Source: Pseudomonadota bacterium
GTDB taxonomy: Bacteria; Myxococcota_A; Polyangia; Fen-1088
Assembly: GCA_017881315.1 (NCBI GenBank)
Contig: JADGRB010000005.1
Coordinates: forward strand, 1 to 51,472
Reading direction: 5' to 3'
Length of the DNA: 51,472 nucleotides
Positions 1 to 7,786 of the stretch are shown here, piece by piece. The stretch's first letter is position 1, and every line of letters begins with the position of its first letter. Both the position numbers and the translations under genes were made by a program. The notes under the pieces were generated by a model, which saw only the letters and a program-made list of their open reading frames with translations, was not told where the DNA came from and ran no database searches.

Positions 1-156
1 GTGGTCGGCGCCGAGGGCCGCGGCATGCGCGAGGCAGTCGCCCGCCGCTGCGACGGCCTCTTCCACATCCCCCAGCGAGGCGTCGTCTCGTCGCTGAACG
101 CCTCGGTCGCCGCCGGCGTCGCCCTCTACGAAGCTGCCCGCCAGCGCGGGTGGTAA
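1..156 (+). CDS. SpoU/TrmH-family RNA 2'-O-methyltransferase, C-terminal fragment
   Basis: Only the last 51 codons are present; the frame is open at the left edge and stops with TAA at 154-156. The fragment starts VVGAEGRGM and ends with SLNASVAAGVALYEA, followed by RQRGW. These match motifs 2 and 3 of the SpoU (SPOUT) fold, which form the deep trefoil knot that binds S-adenosylmethionine; the SLNAS serine/asparagine segment is the family signature. Members methylate the 2'-hydroxyl of a ribose in 23S rRNA (RlmB type, G2251) or in tRNA (TrmH type). The end right after the knot helix is usual for RlmB. Substrate cannot be decided because the N-terminal L30e-like RNA-binding domain lies outside the window. 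A TAATAT hexamer overlaps the stop codon and could be a weak -10 for the next gene, but it has no partner -35. Confidence 0.85.
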   Translation: MVGAEGRGMREAVARRCDGLFHIPQRGVVSSLNASVAAGVALYEAARQRGW

Positions 157-207
157 TATTCCACCTGTACGAAACCTGTTCGGACGCGCGGCCGATGAGC
201 AGGGGAA

Positions 208-636
208 ATGGGGAAAGTCATGACGAAGCTGACGCTCTGGAACAACACGGACCTGGCCATGGTCGATCGGGGCCTGCTCGCCCGCGAAGCGGTCCGGATG
301 GAGGAGATCGACGCTCTCGTGGACACGGGCGCCACGATGTTGGTCCTACCGATCGACGTTTGTGAGCGGCTCGGGCTCACCTTCCTCGACACCAGAAAGG
401 TACGGCTCGCCGATGGGGGCCTGCGCGAGATTCCGCACGTGGGCGACCTGCGGCTGAGCATCCTGGGCCGGCAGATGATCTGCGACGTTCTGGCGATGCC
501 CGTGGGGACGACCCCGCTCATCGGGCAGATCCCGCTCGAAGCGCTGGACCTGATCGTCGATCCGAGGGCGCGGGAGGTGCGGGTGAACCCGGAGTCTCCT
601 GACATGCCGCTGCTGGACTTGCTCCACGCCGCCTGA
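208..636 (+). CDS. Clan AA (retropepsin-like) aspartic protease
   Basis: A 142-residue protein with one DTGAT active-site motif near residue 40 (DALVDTGATMLVLP), then a beta-rich stretch and an LIGQIPLEALDLIVDP segment that fits the second half of the single-lobed retropepsin fold. With one Asp-Thr-Gly per chain, the active enzyme would be a homodimer, as in retroviral proteases and bacterial clan AA homologues. There is no signal peptide or membrane segment, so it should be cytoplasmic. An alternative start is ATG 220, which has GGGGAAAG just upstream and may be the true start. It lies alone between the methyltransferase fragment and asd. Its substrate is unknown; such small proteases are widespread but poorly studied. 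Confidence 0.75.
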   Translation: MGKVMTKLTLWNNTDLAMVDRGLLAREAVRMEEIDALVDTGATMLVLPIDVCERLGLTFLDTRKVRLADGGLREIPHVGDLRLSILGRQMICDVLAMPVGTTPLIGQIPLEALDLIVDPRAREVRVNPESPDMPLLDLLHAA

Positions 637-671
637 GCGGTCGCTCGATCGTGGCCGTCGGGCCGTGGTGC

Positions 672-698
672 TGGTAAAGTCCGCGGCCTTTAGGAGGT
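672..698 (+). promoter_or_regulatory. Extended -10 and ribosome binding site of asd
   Basis: TGGTAAAGT at 672-680 is an extended -10 (TGn plus TAAAGT) with no good -35. AGGAGGT at 692-698 is an almost perfect Shine-Dalgarno, ten bases before ATG 709, and fixes that start. The predicted leader is about 22 nt. Confidence 0.5.
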
Positions 699-708
699 CC
701 CAGCAGTC

Positions 709-1791
709 ATGTCACGCATTCCTGTCGCCGTAGTCGGCGCGACCGGCCTGGCCGGGCAGCAGTTCCTGGCGTCGCTCGCCGGTCATCCCCTGTTCGAGAT
801 CCGCAAGCTGGCCGCGTCGAGCCGCTCGGCGGGGAAGAAGCTCGCCGACGCGGTCAAGGACGACAAGGGGGCCTCGCGCTGGCACTGCACCGAGCCGATG
901 TCAGACGAGCACGCGGCGATCACCGTCGAGGATTCGGCCAAGATGACCACCGACGGCGTGCGGCTGGTGTTCTCCGCCGTCGAGGCCGACGTGGCGCGCG
1001 AGCTCGAGCCGCGCTGCGCCGCCGCCGTCCCGGTGATCTCGACGGCCAGCGCCTTCCGCTACGAGCCCGACGTGCCGGTCTTCCTGCCGGGCGTCAACTG
1101 GGACCACGCCGCGCTGATCGACATCCAGCGCCGCCGCCGCGGATGGAAGGGATTCATCTCGCCCGGTCCGAACTGCACCACCGTCGGCCTCGCCATGACC
1201 CTCAAGCCGCTGGACGTCGCGTTCGGCGTCTCGCGCGTGATCATGACCTCGATGCAGGCGCTCTCGGGCGCGGGGCGCTCGCCGGGCGTTTCGGCGATGG
1301 ACATCCTCGACAACATCATCCCGTACATCCCCAAGGAAGAAGAGAAGGTAGAGCGCGAGACCAGCAAGATCCTCGGTCGCCTCACCGGCGAGGAGGTCGC
1401 GCCCGCCGCGATCGCCGTCTCCTGCACCTGCACGCGCGTCAACGTCCTCGAAGGCCACACCGAATCGGTGTTCGTCGAGCTCAAGAAGCAAGCGAGCCTC
1501 GACGAGGTCAAGGCCGCCTGGCGCGCGTTCGGAAGCGAGATGGCCGGGCTGGAGCTGCCTTCGGCGCCGCGCCACCTCATCACCGTCAACGACGATCCGT
1601 TTCGCCCGCAGGTCCGCCTCGATCGCGACGCCGAAGGGGGAATGTCGACGGTGGTGGGTCGCTTGCGCGCCGATCCGGTGCTCGCGAACGGGATCAAGTA
1701 CCTGCTGGTCTCGCACAACACCCGCATGGGCGCGGCCCGCGGCGCGATCCTGGTCGCCGAATACCTGACCAAGAAGGGCTACATCAAGTAG
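709..1791 (+). CDS. asd: Aspartate-semialdehyde dehydrogenase, archaeal/fungal type
   Basis: Catalyses NADPH-dependent reduction of aspartyl phosphate to aspartate semialdehyde, the branch point to lysine/diaminopimelate, threonine and methionine. The N-terminus has the Rossmann motif VVGATGLAGQQF, followed by the phosphate-binding AASSRSAGKK segment. The catalytic cysteine is in PGPNCTT, at about residue 153, and the substrate region SMQALSGAGRSPG follows. At 360 residues, with the RSAGK loop and the long helical insert (NIIPYIPKEEEKVE), it belongs to the archaeal/fungal branch rather than the E. coli-type branch. The start is set by a strong Shine-Dalgarno. It converges on the kinase gene with only 9 bp between stop codons and has its own promoter. 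All catalytic landmarks are intact. Confidence 0.93.
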   Translation: MSRIPVAVVGATGLAGQQFLASLAGHPLFEIRKLAASSRSAGKKLADAVKDDKGASRWHCTEPMSDEHAAITVEDSAKMTTDGVRLVFSAVEADVARELEPRCAAAVPVISTASAFRYEPDVPVFLPGVNWDHAALIDIQRRRRGWKGFISPGPNCTTVGLAMTLKPLDVAFGVSRVIMTSMQALSGAGRSPGVSAMDILDNIIPYIPKEEEKVERETSKILGRLTGEEVAPAAIAVSCTCTRVNVLEGHTESVFVELKKQASLDEVKAAWRAFGSEMAGLELPSAPRHLITVNDDPFRPQVRLDRDAEGGMSTVVGRLRADPVLANGIKYLLVSHNTRMGAARGAILVAEYLTKKGYIK

Positions 1792-1800
1792 ACCGGCCTC

Positions 1801-4500
1801 TCAGGGTCCGGAGCTGGTAACCGTCTTTCTCTCCGCCAGGTCGCGGCGGCGGCGGGTGCCGGCGTTGGTCGGATCGAGCACCAGCGCGGCGTCGTACTCC
1901 CGCAGGGCATCGCGGTAGCGCTCGAGACGGTAGTAGGCGTCGCCGATCAGCAACCGCCCGCTCGCCTCGGCGCCGGCGCCGATCGCTTCGCGGCCACGGC
2001 GGACCGCCTCCGGGTAGTCGCCGCGGTCGAACGCCATCTGACCAAGGTTCAAGATCCCCGAAATGTCGGGGCCGGTTGCCCGAGCGATGTCACCACCCTT
2101 CGTCGCGATCTTCGCCGTGAGCTTGGCGCCGATCTTGGCCGGCTGGACCTCGCCCGGCGGGGATGGCGCCGCCCGCCGTGTCGCGGCGGGCTCCCGCAGG
2201 ATCGGTGCGGGCTCTCGCAGGATCGCCGGCGCGGGCTCTCGCAGGTCGGCGCGCCGTTCGGCGGCGGCGGGCAGTTTTTGGGGCCCGGGATCTGGTGTCG
2301 GTCGGTTGGGTGGCGCGCCCGGCAAAGGCGACGTCGTCGGTTGAGCGGGGGTCGCCGCCGACGCGATGCGATCCGGGGCTGGCGCCTCGTCGCGAACCAA
2401 GCGCACCGCCAGGAGTGCCCCGACGATGATGGCGACACCGGCCGCGATGGCACGCGGCCGCATCCGGCCGGGCCGGACCAGGCCGGCCGCGGAGACGTGG
2501 GTATCGGCGACACCGATCGAGAGCCGTGGCGTGATCGAGCTGGCGGTTGGCGCGCGGGTGGGCGCCGGCCCGTTCTCCAGGGCGGCCAGGCAGGCGAGCA
2601 CCTCGTCCTTGAGGGCGCTCATAGACGGTTGTCGGCCGCCGGGCGCGCGGGCCAGGGCCCGGGTCACCAGCACCTGCACGTCGCCGGGCAGTCCCGGGCG
2701 CACGGTGCCGATGGCGGGTGGATCCTCTCGTGCCTTGCGGTGGAGCACCTCGATCGCGTCCTCGCCCACGCAGGGGGGCGTTCCGGTCAGCATCTCGTAG
2801 AGGAGTCCCCCGACCCCGTAGATGTCGCTGAGCCCGTTGGCCTCCTTGCCGGCCGCTTGTTCGGGCGCCATGTAGACCGGCGTTCCGATGGCGACGTTGG
2901 GGCGGGTGAGCGATGAGCCGACCGCCGGGTCGAGATCCTTCGAGATCCCGAAATCCAGCAGCTTGACGAAATCCGCGTCGTCCTTGCGATTGACGAGCAT
3001 GACGTTGGCCGGCTTGAGATCGCGGTGGATGATGTCCGCGGAGTGCGCCGCGTCCAGCGCGCGGGTGATCTGCGCGGCGACCAGCAACGCCCTGTCGACG
3101 GGGAGGGGGCCGTTCTGGATGATGAGCTCCTCCAGGTTGAGCCCGTCGAGGTACTCCATGACGAAGTAGAACGCCCCGTCGGAGGTGGTGCCGGAATCGG
3201 TGACGTCGACGATGTTGGGGTGGCCGATCTTGGAGGCGGCGCGCGCCTCGCGGCGGAATCGTTCGACCAGGTCGGCGCTGTGGTGAAAGCTGGCGTGCAA
3301 GACCTTGATGGCGACCCGCCGGCCGATGTCGATGTGGTGCGCTTCGTAGACGCGCCCCATCGCCCCTTCGCCGCACAGGCGGCGGACGTGGTAGCGGCCA
3401 CCCAGGGTGCTGCCGATGCGGGGATCCTCGCCGGGGCGGGCGGGGAGATCGTCGTTCGGCCGCGGCGGCTCGGGCGGCGGGGTAGGCGTCCCGATGCCCC
3501 CGGAGAGCAGCGCGCGGGCGGCGACGGTCAGCCGCTCACGCTCGCGGCGCTCCTCGCGCGCGTCGTCGACGAAGAGCGGGCGCAGGAACCCCGCCAGGCG
3601 CGCGCTGTCGGTCTTGGGGGCGGTCTCGGCCAGGAAGGCGGCCAGGTCGGCCCGCAGGGCCTCGGCGTTCGGATAGCGGTCCTCGCGCTCGGGCGCGAGC
3701 GCCCGCAGGACGATCCGATCGAGCTCGGGCGGTACCCGGCTGGTGATGCTCGAGGGCGGGGCTATGTGCGGATCGCGGGCGCGCGCCAGCGCGTCGATCT
3801 TTCGGTCGTCGGGATCGCTGCCCTCTCCGTCGACCGGGAAGAGCTGACGGCCGGTGAGGAGCTCCCACAGCAAGATCCCGGCCGCGTAGATGTCGACGCG
3901 CGCGTCGAGCGGCGCGCGGCGCGCCTGTTCCGGCGACAGGTAGCTGAGCTTGCCGAATACGATGCCGGGGATGGTCTTTTCGATCTTGAGGATCGACATG
4001 GCCAGCCCGAAGTCGGTCAGCTTGACCTCTCCGCTGTAAGACAGCAGGACGTTGGCCGGCGAGACGTCGCGGTGAATCAGCGCCAGATCCTCGAAGGCGT
4101 GGGCGTAGGCGAGCGCCCGCGCGACCTCCTTGACCACGTAGACCGCAACGTCGACGGGGAAGGGGACGCGGCGCTCGGCGCAGCGGTTCCAGGTGGCCAG
4201 GAGATCCTTGCCCTCGATGTGCTCCATGGCGAGGAAGATCTGACCGCCGTGCATGCCGGCGTCGAACACCGAGACCAGGTTCCCGTGCGCGAGGCGCAGC
4301 GCGACCGTCACCTCGTCCCGGAAACGGCGCGAGTTTTCGGAGGCCAGCACGTCGGGCAGGACCTGCTTGATCACGCAGGGCTTCTCCAGGCCGGGCGCGC
4401 CCGTGAGCGCCAGATAGAGCTGGCCCATCCCCCCCCGCGCGAGCGGTTTGAGTAGCACGTAGGAATCAAATCGGCGCGGGAAGCCCGCCGGGCTCGTCAC
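1801..4500 (-). CDS. Double serine/threonine protein kinase with membrane segment and C-terminal TPR
   Basis: From GTG 4500 this is an 899-residue protein with two complete Hanks-type kinase domains in one chain. Domain 1 (about 14-290) has a glycine loop ARGGMG, Lys45, HRD at 143-145 with SPAN, and DFG at 163. Domain 2 (about 370-640) has GEGAMG, Lys399, HRD at 492-494 with KPAN, and DFG at 516. Both keep every catalytic residue. A single hydrophobic helix (684-703) follows, then a Pro/Arg-rich linker with repeated LREPAP units (753-772), and one or two TPR motifs (815-885), probably outside the membrane. The frame runs upstream to ATG 4608, but that overlaps the divergent coaBC start. I prefer GTG 4500 because TAAAAT sits eight bases before it. 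ATG 4545 is the other option. Targets are unknown. Confidence 0.88.
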   Translation of the reverse strand: MTSPAGFPRRFDSYVLLKPLARGGMGQLYLALTGAPGLEKPCVIKQVLPDVLASENSRRFRDEVTVALRLAHGNLVSVFDAGMHGGQIFLAMEHIEGKDLLATWNRCAERRVPFPVDVAVYVVKEVARALAYAHAFEDLALIHRDVSPANVLLSYSGEVKLTDFGLAMSILKIEKTIPGIVFGKLSYLSPEQARRAPLDARVDIYAAGILLWELLTGRQLFPVDGEGSDPDDRKIDALARARDPHIAPPSSITSRVPPELDRIVLRALAPEREDRYPNAEALRADLAAFLAETAPKTDSARLAGFLRPLFVDDAREERRERERLTVAARALLSGGIGTPTPPPEPPRPNDDLPARPGEDPRIGSTLGGRYHVRRLCGEGAMGRVYEAHHIDIGRRVAIKVLHASFHHSADLVERFRREARAASKIGHPNIVDVTDSGTTSDGAFYFVMEYLDGLNLEELIIQNGPLPVDRALLVAAQITRALDAAHSADIIHRDLKPANVMLVNRKDDADFVKLLDFGISKDLDPAVGSSLTRPNVAIGTPVYMAPEQAAGKEANGLSDIYGVGGLLYEMLTGTPPCVGEDAIEVLHRKAREDPPAIGTVRPGLPGDVQVLVTRALARAPGGRQPSMSALKDEVLACLAALENGPAPTRAPTASSITPRLSIGVADTHVSAAGLVRPGRMRPRAIAAGVAIIVGALLAVRLVRDEAPAPDRIASAATPAQPTTSPLPGAPPNRPTPDPGPQKLPAAAERRADLREPAPAILREPAPILREPAATRRAAPSPPGEVQPAKIGAKLTAKIATKGGDIARATGPDISGILNLGQMAFDRGDYPEAVRRGREAIGAGAEASGRLLIGDAYYRLERYRDALREYDAALVLDPTNAGTRRRRDLAERKTVTSSGP

Positions 4501-4514
4501 GGCCGCGGATTTTA
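4501..4514 (-). promoter_or_regulatory. -10 element close to kinase GTG start (possible leaderless mRNA)
   Basis: On the minus strand TAAAAT occupies 4514-4509 and is followed by eight bases and GTG at 4500. No Shine-Dalgarno precedes the GTG and no clear -35 is seen. The geometry predicts transcription starting one or two bases before the start codon. Confidence 0.4.
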
Positions 4515-4580
4515 CCCTGGTCCGCGGCTCCGTGAGGCGTGCCATTCGGAAATTTGAGGTAATCTCAGGGCCCGACGGCA

Positions 4581-5933
4581 ATGAGCGACCCCGCCACCAG
4601 CGAGACAAGCACGGCCTCGCTCGAGGGGCGGTTCCAGGGGCGTCTCGCGGCGCGGCGGATCGTCCTCGGGATCACCGGCGGCATCGCGGCCTACAAGGCG
4701 GCAGAGCTCTGCCGTCTGCTCACCAAGGCGGGTGCGACGGTCCGGGTGGTGATGACCGAGGCGGCCACCCGTTTCATCACGCCGCTCACCCTGCAGACCC
4801 TGTCGGGTGCGCCCGTCTCCCACGATCTCTTCGATGCGGGCAGCGAGGCCGAGATCGGCCACATTCGCCTGGCCGACGAGGCTGAGCTGCTCATCGTCGC
4901 GCCCGCGACGGCGGACGCGATCGCGCGGCTCGCGGCGGGGATGGCCAACGATCTGCTGACCGCCGTCGTGCTGGCCACGCGGGCGCCGGTGCTGCTGGCC
5001 CCCGCCATGAACGTGAACATGTGGGAAAACCCGCTCACGCAGGCGAACCTCGAACGGCTGCTGGGGCCCGGCGGGGGCGGGCGCATCACGACCGTCGGCC
5101 CCGATCGGGGCCCGCTGGCCTGCGGCTGGATCGGGGCGGGGCGTCTCATCGAGCCGGTCGAGATCGTCGCGGCCGCTGTCCGCCTGCTGGCGCCCCGCGA
5201 TCTCGAGGGCCGGCGGGTGGTGGTGACGGCCGGTCCCACCCGCGAGCCGGTCGACGACGTCCGGTTTCTCGGCAACCGATCGTCGGGGAAGATGGGCGCG
5301 TCGCTGGCGGCCTCCGCGGCCGCGCGCGGCGCCCGGGTGACCCTGCTGGCCGGGCCCGGTACACCGGCGATCGCGGCCGGCGGCGGCACCATCGCCATCC
5401 ATCGCATCGAGGTGGAGACCGCCGCCGATCTCGAGCGGGCGCTGGCCACCTCGACGCCGGGCGCCGACGCCGTCGTGATGACCGCCGCGGTCGCGGACTT
5501 CCGGCCCCGGACCCGCGCGCCCGGGAAGCTCTCGCGCCGCGCGACCGCCGGGGACGTCACCCTGGAGCTGACCCCCGTCCCCGATTTGCTGGCGGGCGTG
5601 GCCCGCGCGCGGGAGAACGGACGCCCGTTCGTGATCGGCTTCGCGGCCGAGATCGGGGGCGGCGCGCCGATGGAGGTCCGCGCCGCGGACAAGCTACGCG
5701 AGAAGGGCTGCGACGCGATCGTGGCCAACGACGTGAGCGTGCCCGGGATCGGCTTCGGTGCCGACGACAACGCGGTGACGGTACTCTTCGCCGACGGCGC
5801 GCGGGCGCAGATCGCCCGGGCCTCGAAGCGCGACGTCGCCGATCAGCTCTGGCATCTCTTCGCACCGCGGCTGCCCCCCAAAGTAGATCAGGCGGACAAG
5901 GTGGATAAACCGGACAAGGCGGGTCATGCCTGA
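4581..5933 (+). CDS. coaBC: Bifunctional phosphopantothenoylcysteine decarboxylase / phosphopantothenate-cysteine ligase
   Basis: Two steps of coenzyme A synthesis: coupling cysteine to 4'-phosphopantothenate (CoaB) and decarboxylating the product (CoaC). The N-terminal flavoprotein half has GITGGIAAYKAAELCRLL, the active-site histidine in IGHIRLA, the PAMNVNMWENP substrate loop and the PLACGWIGAGR cysteine region. The C-terminal ligase half starts at about residue 212 with VVVTAGPTREPVD, then FLGNRSSGKMG and the AAVADFRP loop. At 450 residues it is slightly longer than usual because of a charged tail of VDQ/ADK/VDK/PDK units encoded by a 9-bp repeat. TAATCT at 4560-4565 could be the -10. It heads a run with the next two genes, overlapping the next by 8 bp. 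Confidence 0.95.
   Translation: MSDPATSETSTASLEGRFQGRLAARRIVLGITGGIAAYKAAELCRLLTKAGATVRVVMTEAATRFITPLTLQTLSGAPVSHDLFDAGSEAEIGHIRLADEAELLIVAPATADAIARLAAGMANDLLTAVVLATRAPVLLAPAMNVNMWENPLTQANLERLLGPGGGGRITTVGPDRGPLACGWIGAGRLIEPVEIVAAAVRLLAPRDLEGRRVVVTAGPTREPVDDVRFLGNRSSGKMGASLAASAAARGARVTLLAGPGTPAIAAGGGTIAIHRIEVETAADLERALATSTPGADAVVMTAAVADFRPRTRAPGKLSRRATAGDVTLELTPVPDLLAGVARARENGRPFVIGFAAEIGGGAPMEVRAADKLREKGCDAIVANDVSVPGIGFGADDNAVTVLFADGARAQIARASKRDVADQLWHLFAPRLPPKVDQADKVDKPDKAGHA
5883..5918 (+). repeat. Degenerate 9-bp minisatellite at the 3' end of coaBC
   Basis: Four 9-bp units, GTAGATCAG, GCGGACAAG, GTGGATAAA and CCGGACAAG, lie in codon phase and encode VDQ-ADK-VDK-PDK. The consensus is close to GTGGACAAG. 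The same unit recurs on the minus strand inside etfA (48604-48666), where it is read in another frame. Confidence 0.7.
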
Positions 5934-6942
5934 TCCGCGTCTCAAGACCTACGCCTCGCAGGCGATTCGACATCTGGCGGCGGCGGGTGGCGTGCTGGTC
6001 GCGCGTCAGGCGACCGCCGGATCCCATTCGGGGAACGTGCCCCCCTGGCCCGGCGCGCCGGATCCGGACTTCCACGGAACGCTGGCCGCGGTCTGGATCT
6101 GGGCCCGGCATCAGCGTCTGTCGGGCGTGGAGCGTTTCGCGGCCGCGCGCACGGCGGCCTGGTCGTTTCTGGGCGAGGCCGCCAGGCGCTTCGTTCCCGA
6201 CGCGATCGACAGCGCGACCGACGACGAGGCGGCCTACGACTGCGCGATGGTCCTGCTGGCCAGCGTGGCCGAGCGCGGCCTGGAGCGGAACGATGCGCGT
6301 CGCCAGTCGATCGCCGAGCGCGCGTCGCGCGTGCTGGCCATGCACCTGGGCGCGCTCGAGGATTTGTCGGGACGCGACTTCCGGGACCCTGGATTCCTGG
6401 CGCTGGCGCTGGTCGAATATGCGCGTGCCGTCGACGATCGCGGGCTCCTGTCGAGCGGGCGCAAGTTCGTCGAGCGCGCGTTCGGCATGAAGGCCCCGCC
6501 GCCCTTCGCGAACGAGCTGGCCGCGGTCGGGGGACTGTTCGATTTTTCATCGACCACCGCGACGCGGATCCTGGCGGTGATGGCCGCGGAGGGGAACACC
6601 CCCTTCGTGGGCGCGTGGCTGCGCGAGCGGATCGCGGCGACGGTGCCTCGCGGCTTTGCCGCGCGGCGGCTCGACGAGAACAGCTGGAACGCCTGCGTCG
6701 CCTGGGCGCTCGGTCGGGCCTACGTCGTGTCGACCGACCCCGTCTTCATGCGCGCCTACACCGAGATCGTCGACGAGATCGAACGCCGCGATGCGGACCA
6801 CGACGGCGCGATCGGCCGCGATCGGACGGTGCGGGCGGCCGAGGTCGCGTCCACCTTCTATTACGCGCTGGCGGTGGACGCGCTGGTGACCCCCGAGAGC
6901 GTGGGCGCTGCGCAGGCCGAGGCCGCCGGGCATGGCCGCTGA
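5926..6942 (+). CDS. Unknown helical protein between coaBC and uracil-DNA glycosylase
   Basis: I do not recognise this 338-residue protein. It has no signal peptide and no membrane segment. It appears almost entirely alpha-helical, with recurrent helix pairs carrying conserved-looking aromatic and Asn/Trp residues (FHGTLAAVWIWARHQ, YDCAMVLLASVAERGL, DENSWNACVAWALGRAY), reminiscent of alpha/alpha-toroid proteins such as glycosidase or cyclase-like folds. That similarity is an impression only. An acidic DADHDGAIGRD segment near residue 290 could bind calcium. ATG 5926 overlaps the end of coaBC by 8 bp, and its own end overlaps the glycosylase start by 11 bp, so the three genes are probably translated together. 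The coupling suggests a link to coenzyme metabolism or repair, but nothing in the sequence proves it. Confidence 0.7.
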   Translation: MPDPRLKTYASQAIRHLAAAGGVLVARQATAGSHSGNVPPWPGAPDPDFHGTLAAVWIWARHQRLSGVERFAAARTAAWSFLGEAARRFVPDAIDSATDDEAAYDCAMVLLASVAERGLERNDARRQSIAERASRVLAMHLGALEDLSGRDFRDPGFLALALVEYARAVDDRGLLSSGRKFVERAFGMKAPPPFANELAAVGGLFDFSSTTATRILAVMAAEGNTPFVGAWLRERIAATVPRGFAARRLDENSWNACVAWALGRAYVVSTDPVFMRAYTEIVDEIERRDADHDGAIGRDRTVRAAEVASTFYYALAVDALVTPESVGAAQAEAAGHGR

Positions 6943-7768
6943 GGGCGACGAGCGCGAGGCGCTGCGGGCGCTGGTGGGTCAGCTCAAGACCAACCTGGGG
7001 GCGCGAGGTCGCTCGGGGTTGTTGGGTGTGGCGATGAGAAGCGGGTCGATCAAGTCCGGGACCCTGGGAGGGTCCCGCGCCCCCCGCGAAGAGCTCGCGC
7101 GGGCAAAGCCCGCGCTCCCTCACGCGGCTACGCTCGTGGTTTCGGCGCCGACCGAGGAGTCGGCCGAGACGGGCGCGCCGCGCGGGGCGGAGGGGTTGAA
7201 GCTCTTGCGCGACGACATCGGGGACTGCCAGCGCTGCAAGCTGGCGGGCGGGCGCACCAACCTCGTCTACGGCGTCGGCAACCCGGACGCCGACATCGTG
7301 TTCGTCGGCGAGGCGCCCGGGGCGGACGAAGACGCCCGCGGCGAGCCGTTCGTCGGCAAGGCGGGCCAGCTCCTCACCAAGATGATCGAGGCGATGGGCT
7401 ACCGGCGCGAGGACGTCTACATCTGCAACGTCCTCAAATGCCGGCCCCCGGGCAATCGCAACCCGGAGCCCGACGAGGTCGCGAGCTGCGAGCCGTTCCT
7501 CAAGCGGCAGCTCGCCGCCATTCGCCCGCGCATGATCGTGGCGCTCGGAAAGTTCGCGGTGCAGTGCCTCCTGCGCGACGACGCCCCGATCAGCCGCCTG
7601 CGCGGCAACTTCCGCACCTACGAGGGGATCCCGCTCATGCCGACCTTTCACCCGGCCTATCTGCTCCGCGATCCCAGCAAGAAGAAACCGGCCTGGGAGG
7701 ATCTCAAGTCGGTGAACGCCGCCCTGGCTCGGGTCGGGGTGACGCCGCCCAACCCGGCGGCGACCTGA
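6932..7768 (+). CDS. Family 4 (4Fe-4S) uracil-DNA glycosylase
   Basis: Removes uracil from DNA to start base-excision repair. The catalytic core runs from about residue 90 to the end. It has the first cluster pair GDCQRCK, the [17 protein letters not shown] active-site loop, [12 protein letters not shown], two more cluster cysteines in VASCEPF and FAVQCLL, and the closing motif HPAYLLRD. These are the landmarks of the thermostable family 4 (UdgA-like) enzymes with one [4Fe-4S] cluster. The protein is 278 residues, about 80 longer than the core, because of an N-terminal extension. Residues 42-78 of that extension are encoded by a run of perfect hairpins (7057-7164), which looks like an in-frame repeat insertion. 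ATG 6932 overlaps the previous gene by 11 bp. Confidence 0.9.
   Translation: MAAEGDEREALRALVGQLKTNLGARGRSGLLGVAMRSGSIKSGTLGGSRAPREELARAKPALPHAATLVVSAPTEESAETGAPRGAEGLKLLRDDIGDCQRCKLAGGRTNLVYGVGNPDADIVFVGEAPGADEDARGEPFVGKAGQLLTKMIEAMGYRREDVYICNVLKCRPPGNRNPEPDEVASCEPFLKRQLAAIRPRMIVALGKFAVQCLLRDDAPISRLRGNFRTYEGIPLMPTFHPAYLLRDPSKKKPAWEDLKSVNAALARVGVTPPNPAAT
7057..7164 (+). repeat. Palindromic element lying in frame within the glycosylase gene
   Basis: Three hairpins follow one another. GGGACCCT/AGGGTCCC occupies 7057-7064 and 7068-7075 with loop GGG. GCGCGGGC/GCCCGCGC occupies 7097-7104 and 7108-7115 with loop AAA. GCCGAC/GTCGGC occupies 7147-7152 and 7159-7164. A smaller CGCGA/TCGCG pair overlaps at 7085-7099. 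The element adds about 36 residues before the catalytic core without a stop or frameshift. The first hairpin's arms recur at 19184-19201 in intergenic DNA, which suggests a dispersed repeat family. Confidence 0.6.
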
Positions 7769-7773
7769 TCGTG

Positions 7774-7786
7774 TAGCATCCCGCGC
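7774..7786 (+). promoter_or_regulatory. -10 element close to start of TPR lipoprotein gene
   Basis: TAGCAT at 7774-7779 is followed by seven bases and ATG 7787. No Shine-Dalgarno and no clear -35 are present. The spacing predicts a leaderless or one-base-leader transcript. Confidence 0.4.

Noticed and set aside
3025-4455. A 476-codon plus-strand frame opposite the kinase
   Set aside because: No domain, and composition typical of a frame shadow; the kinase motifs lie on the other strand.
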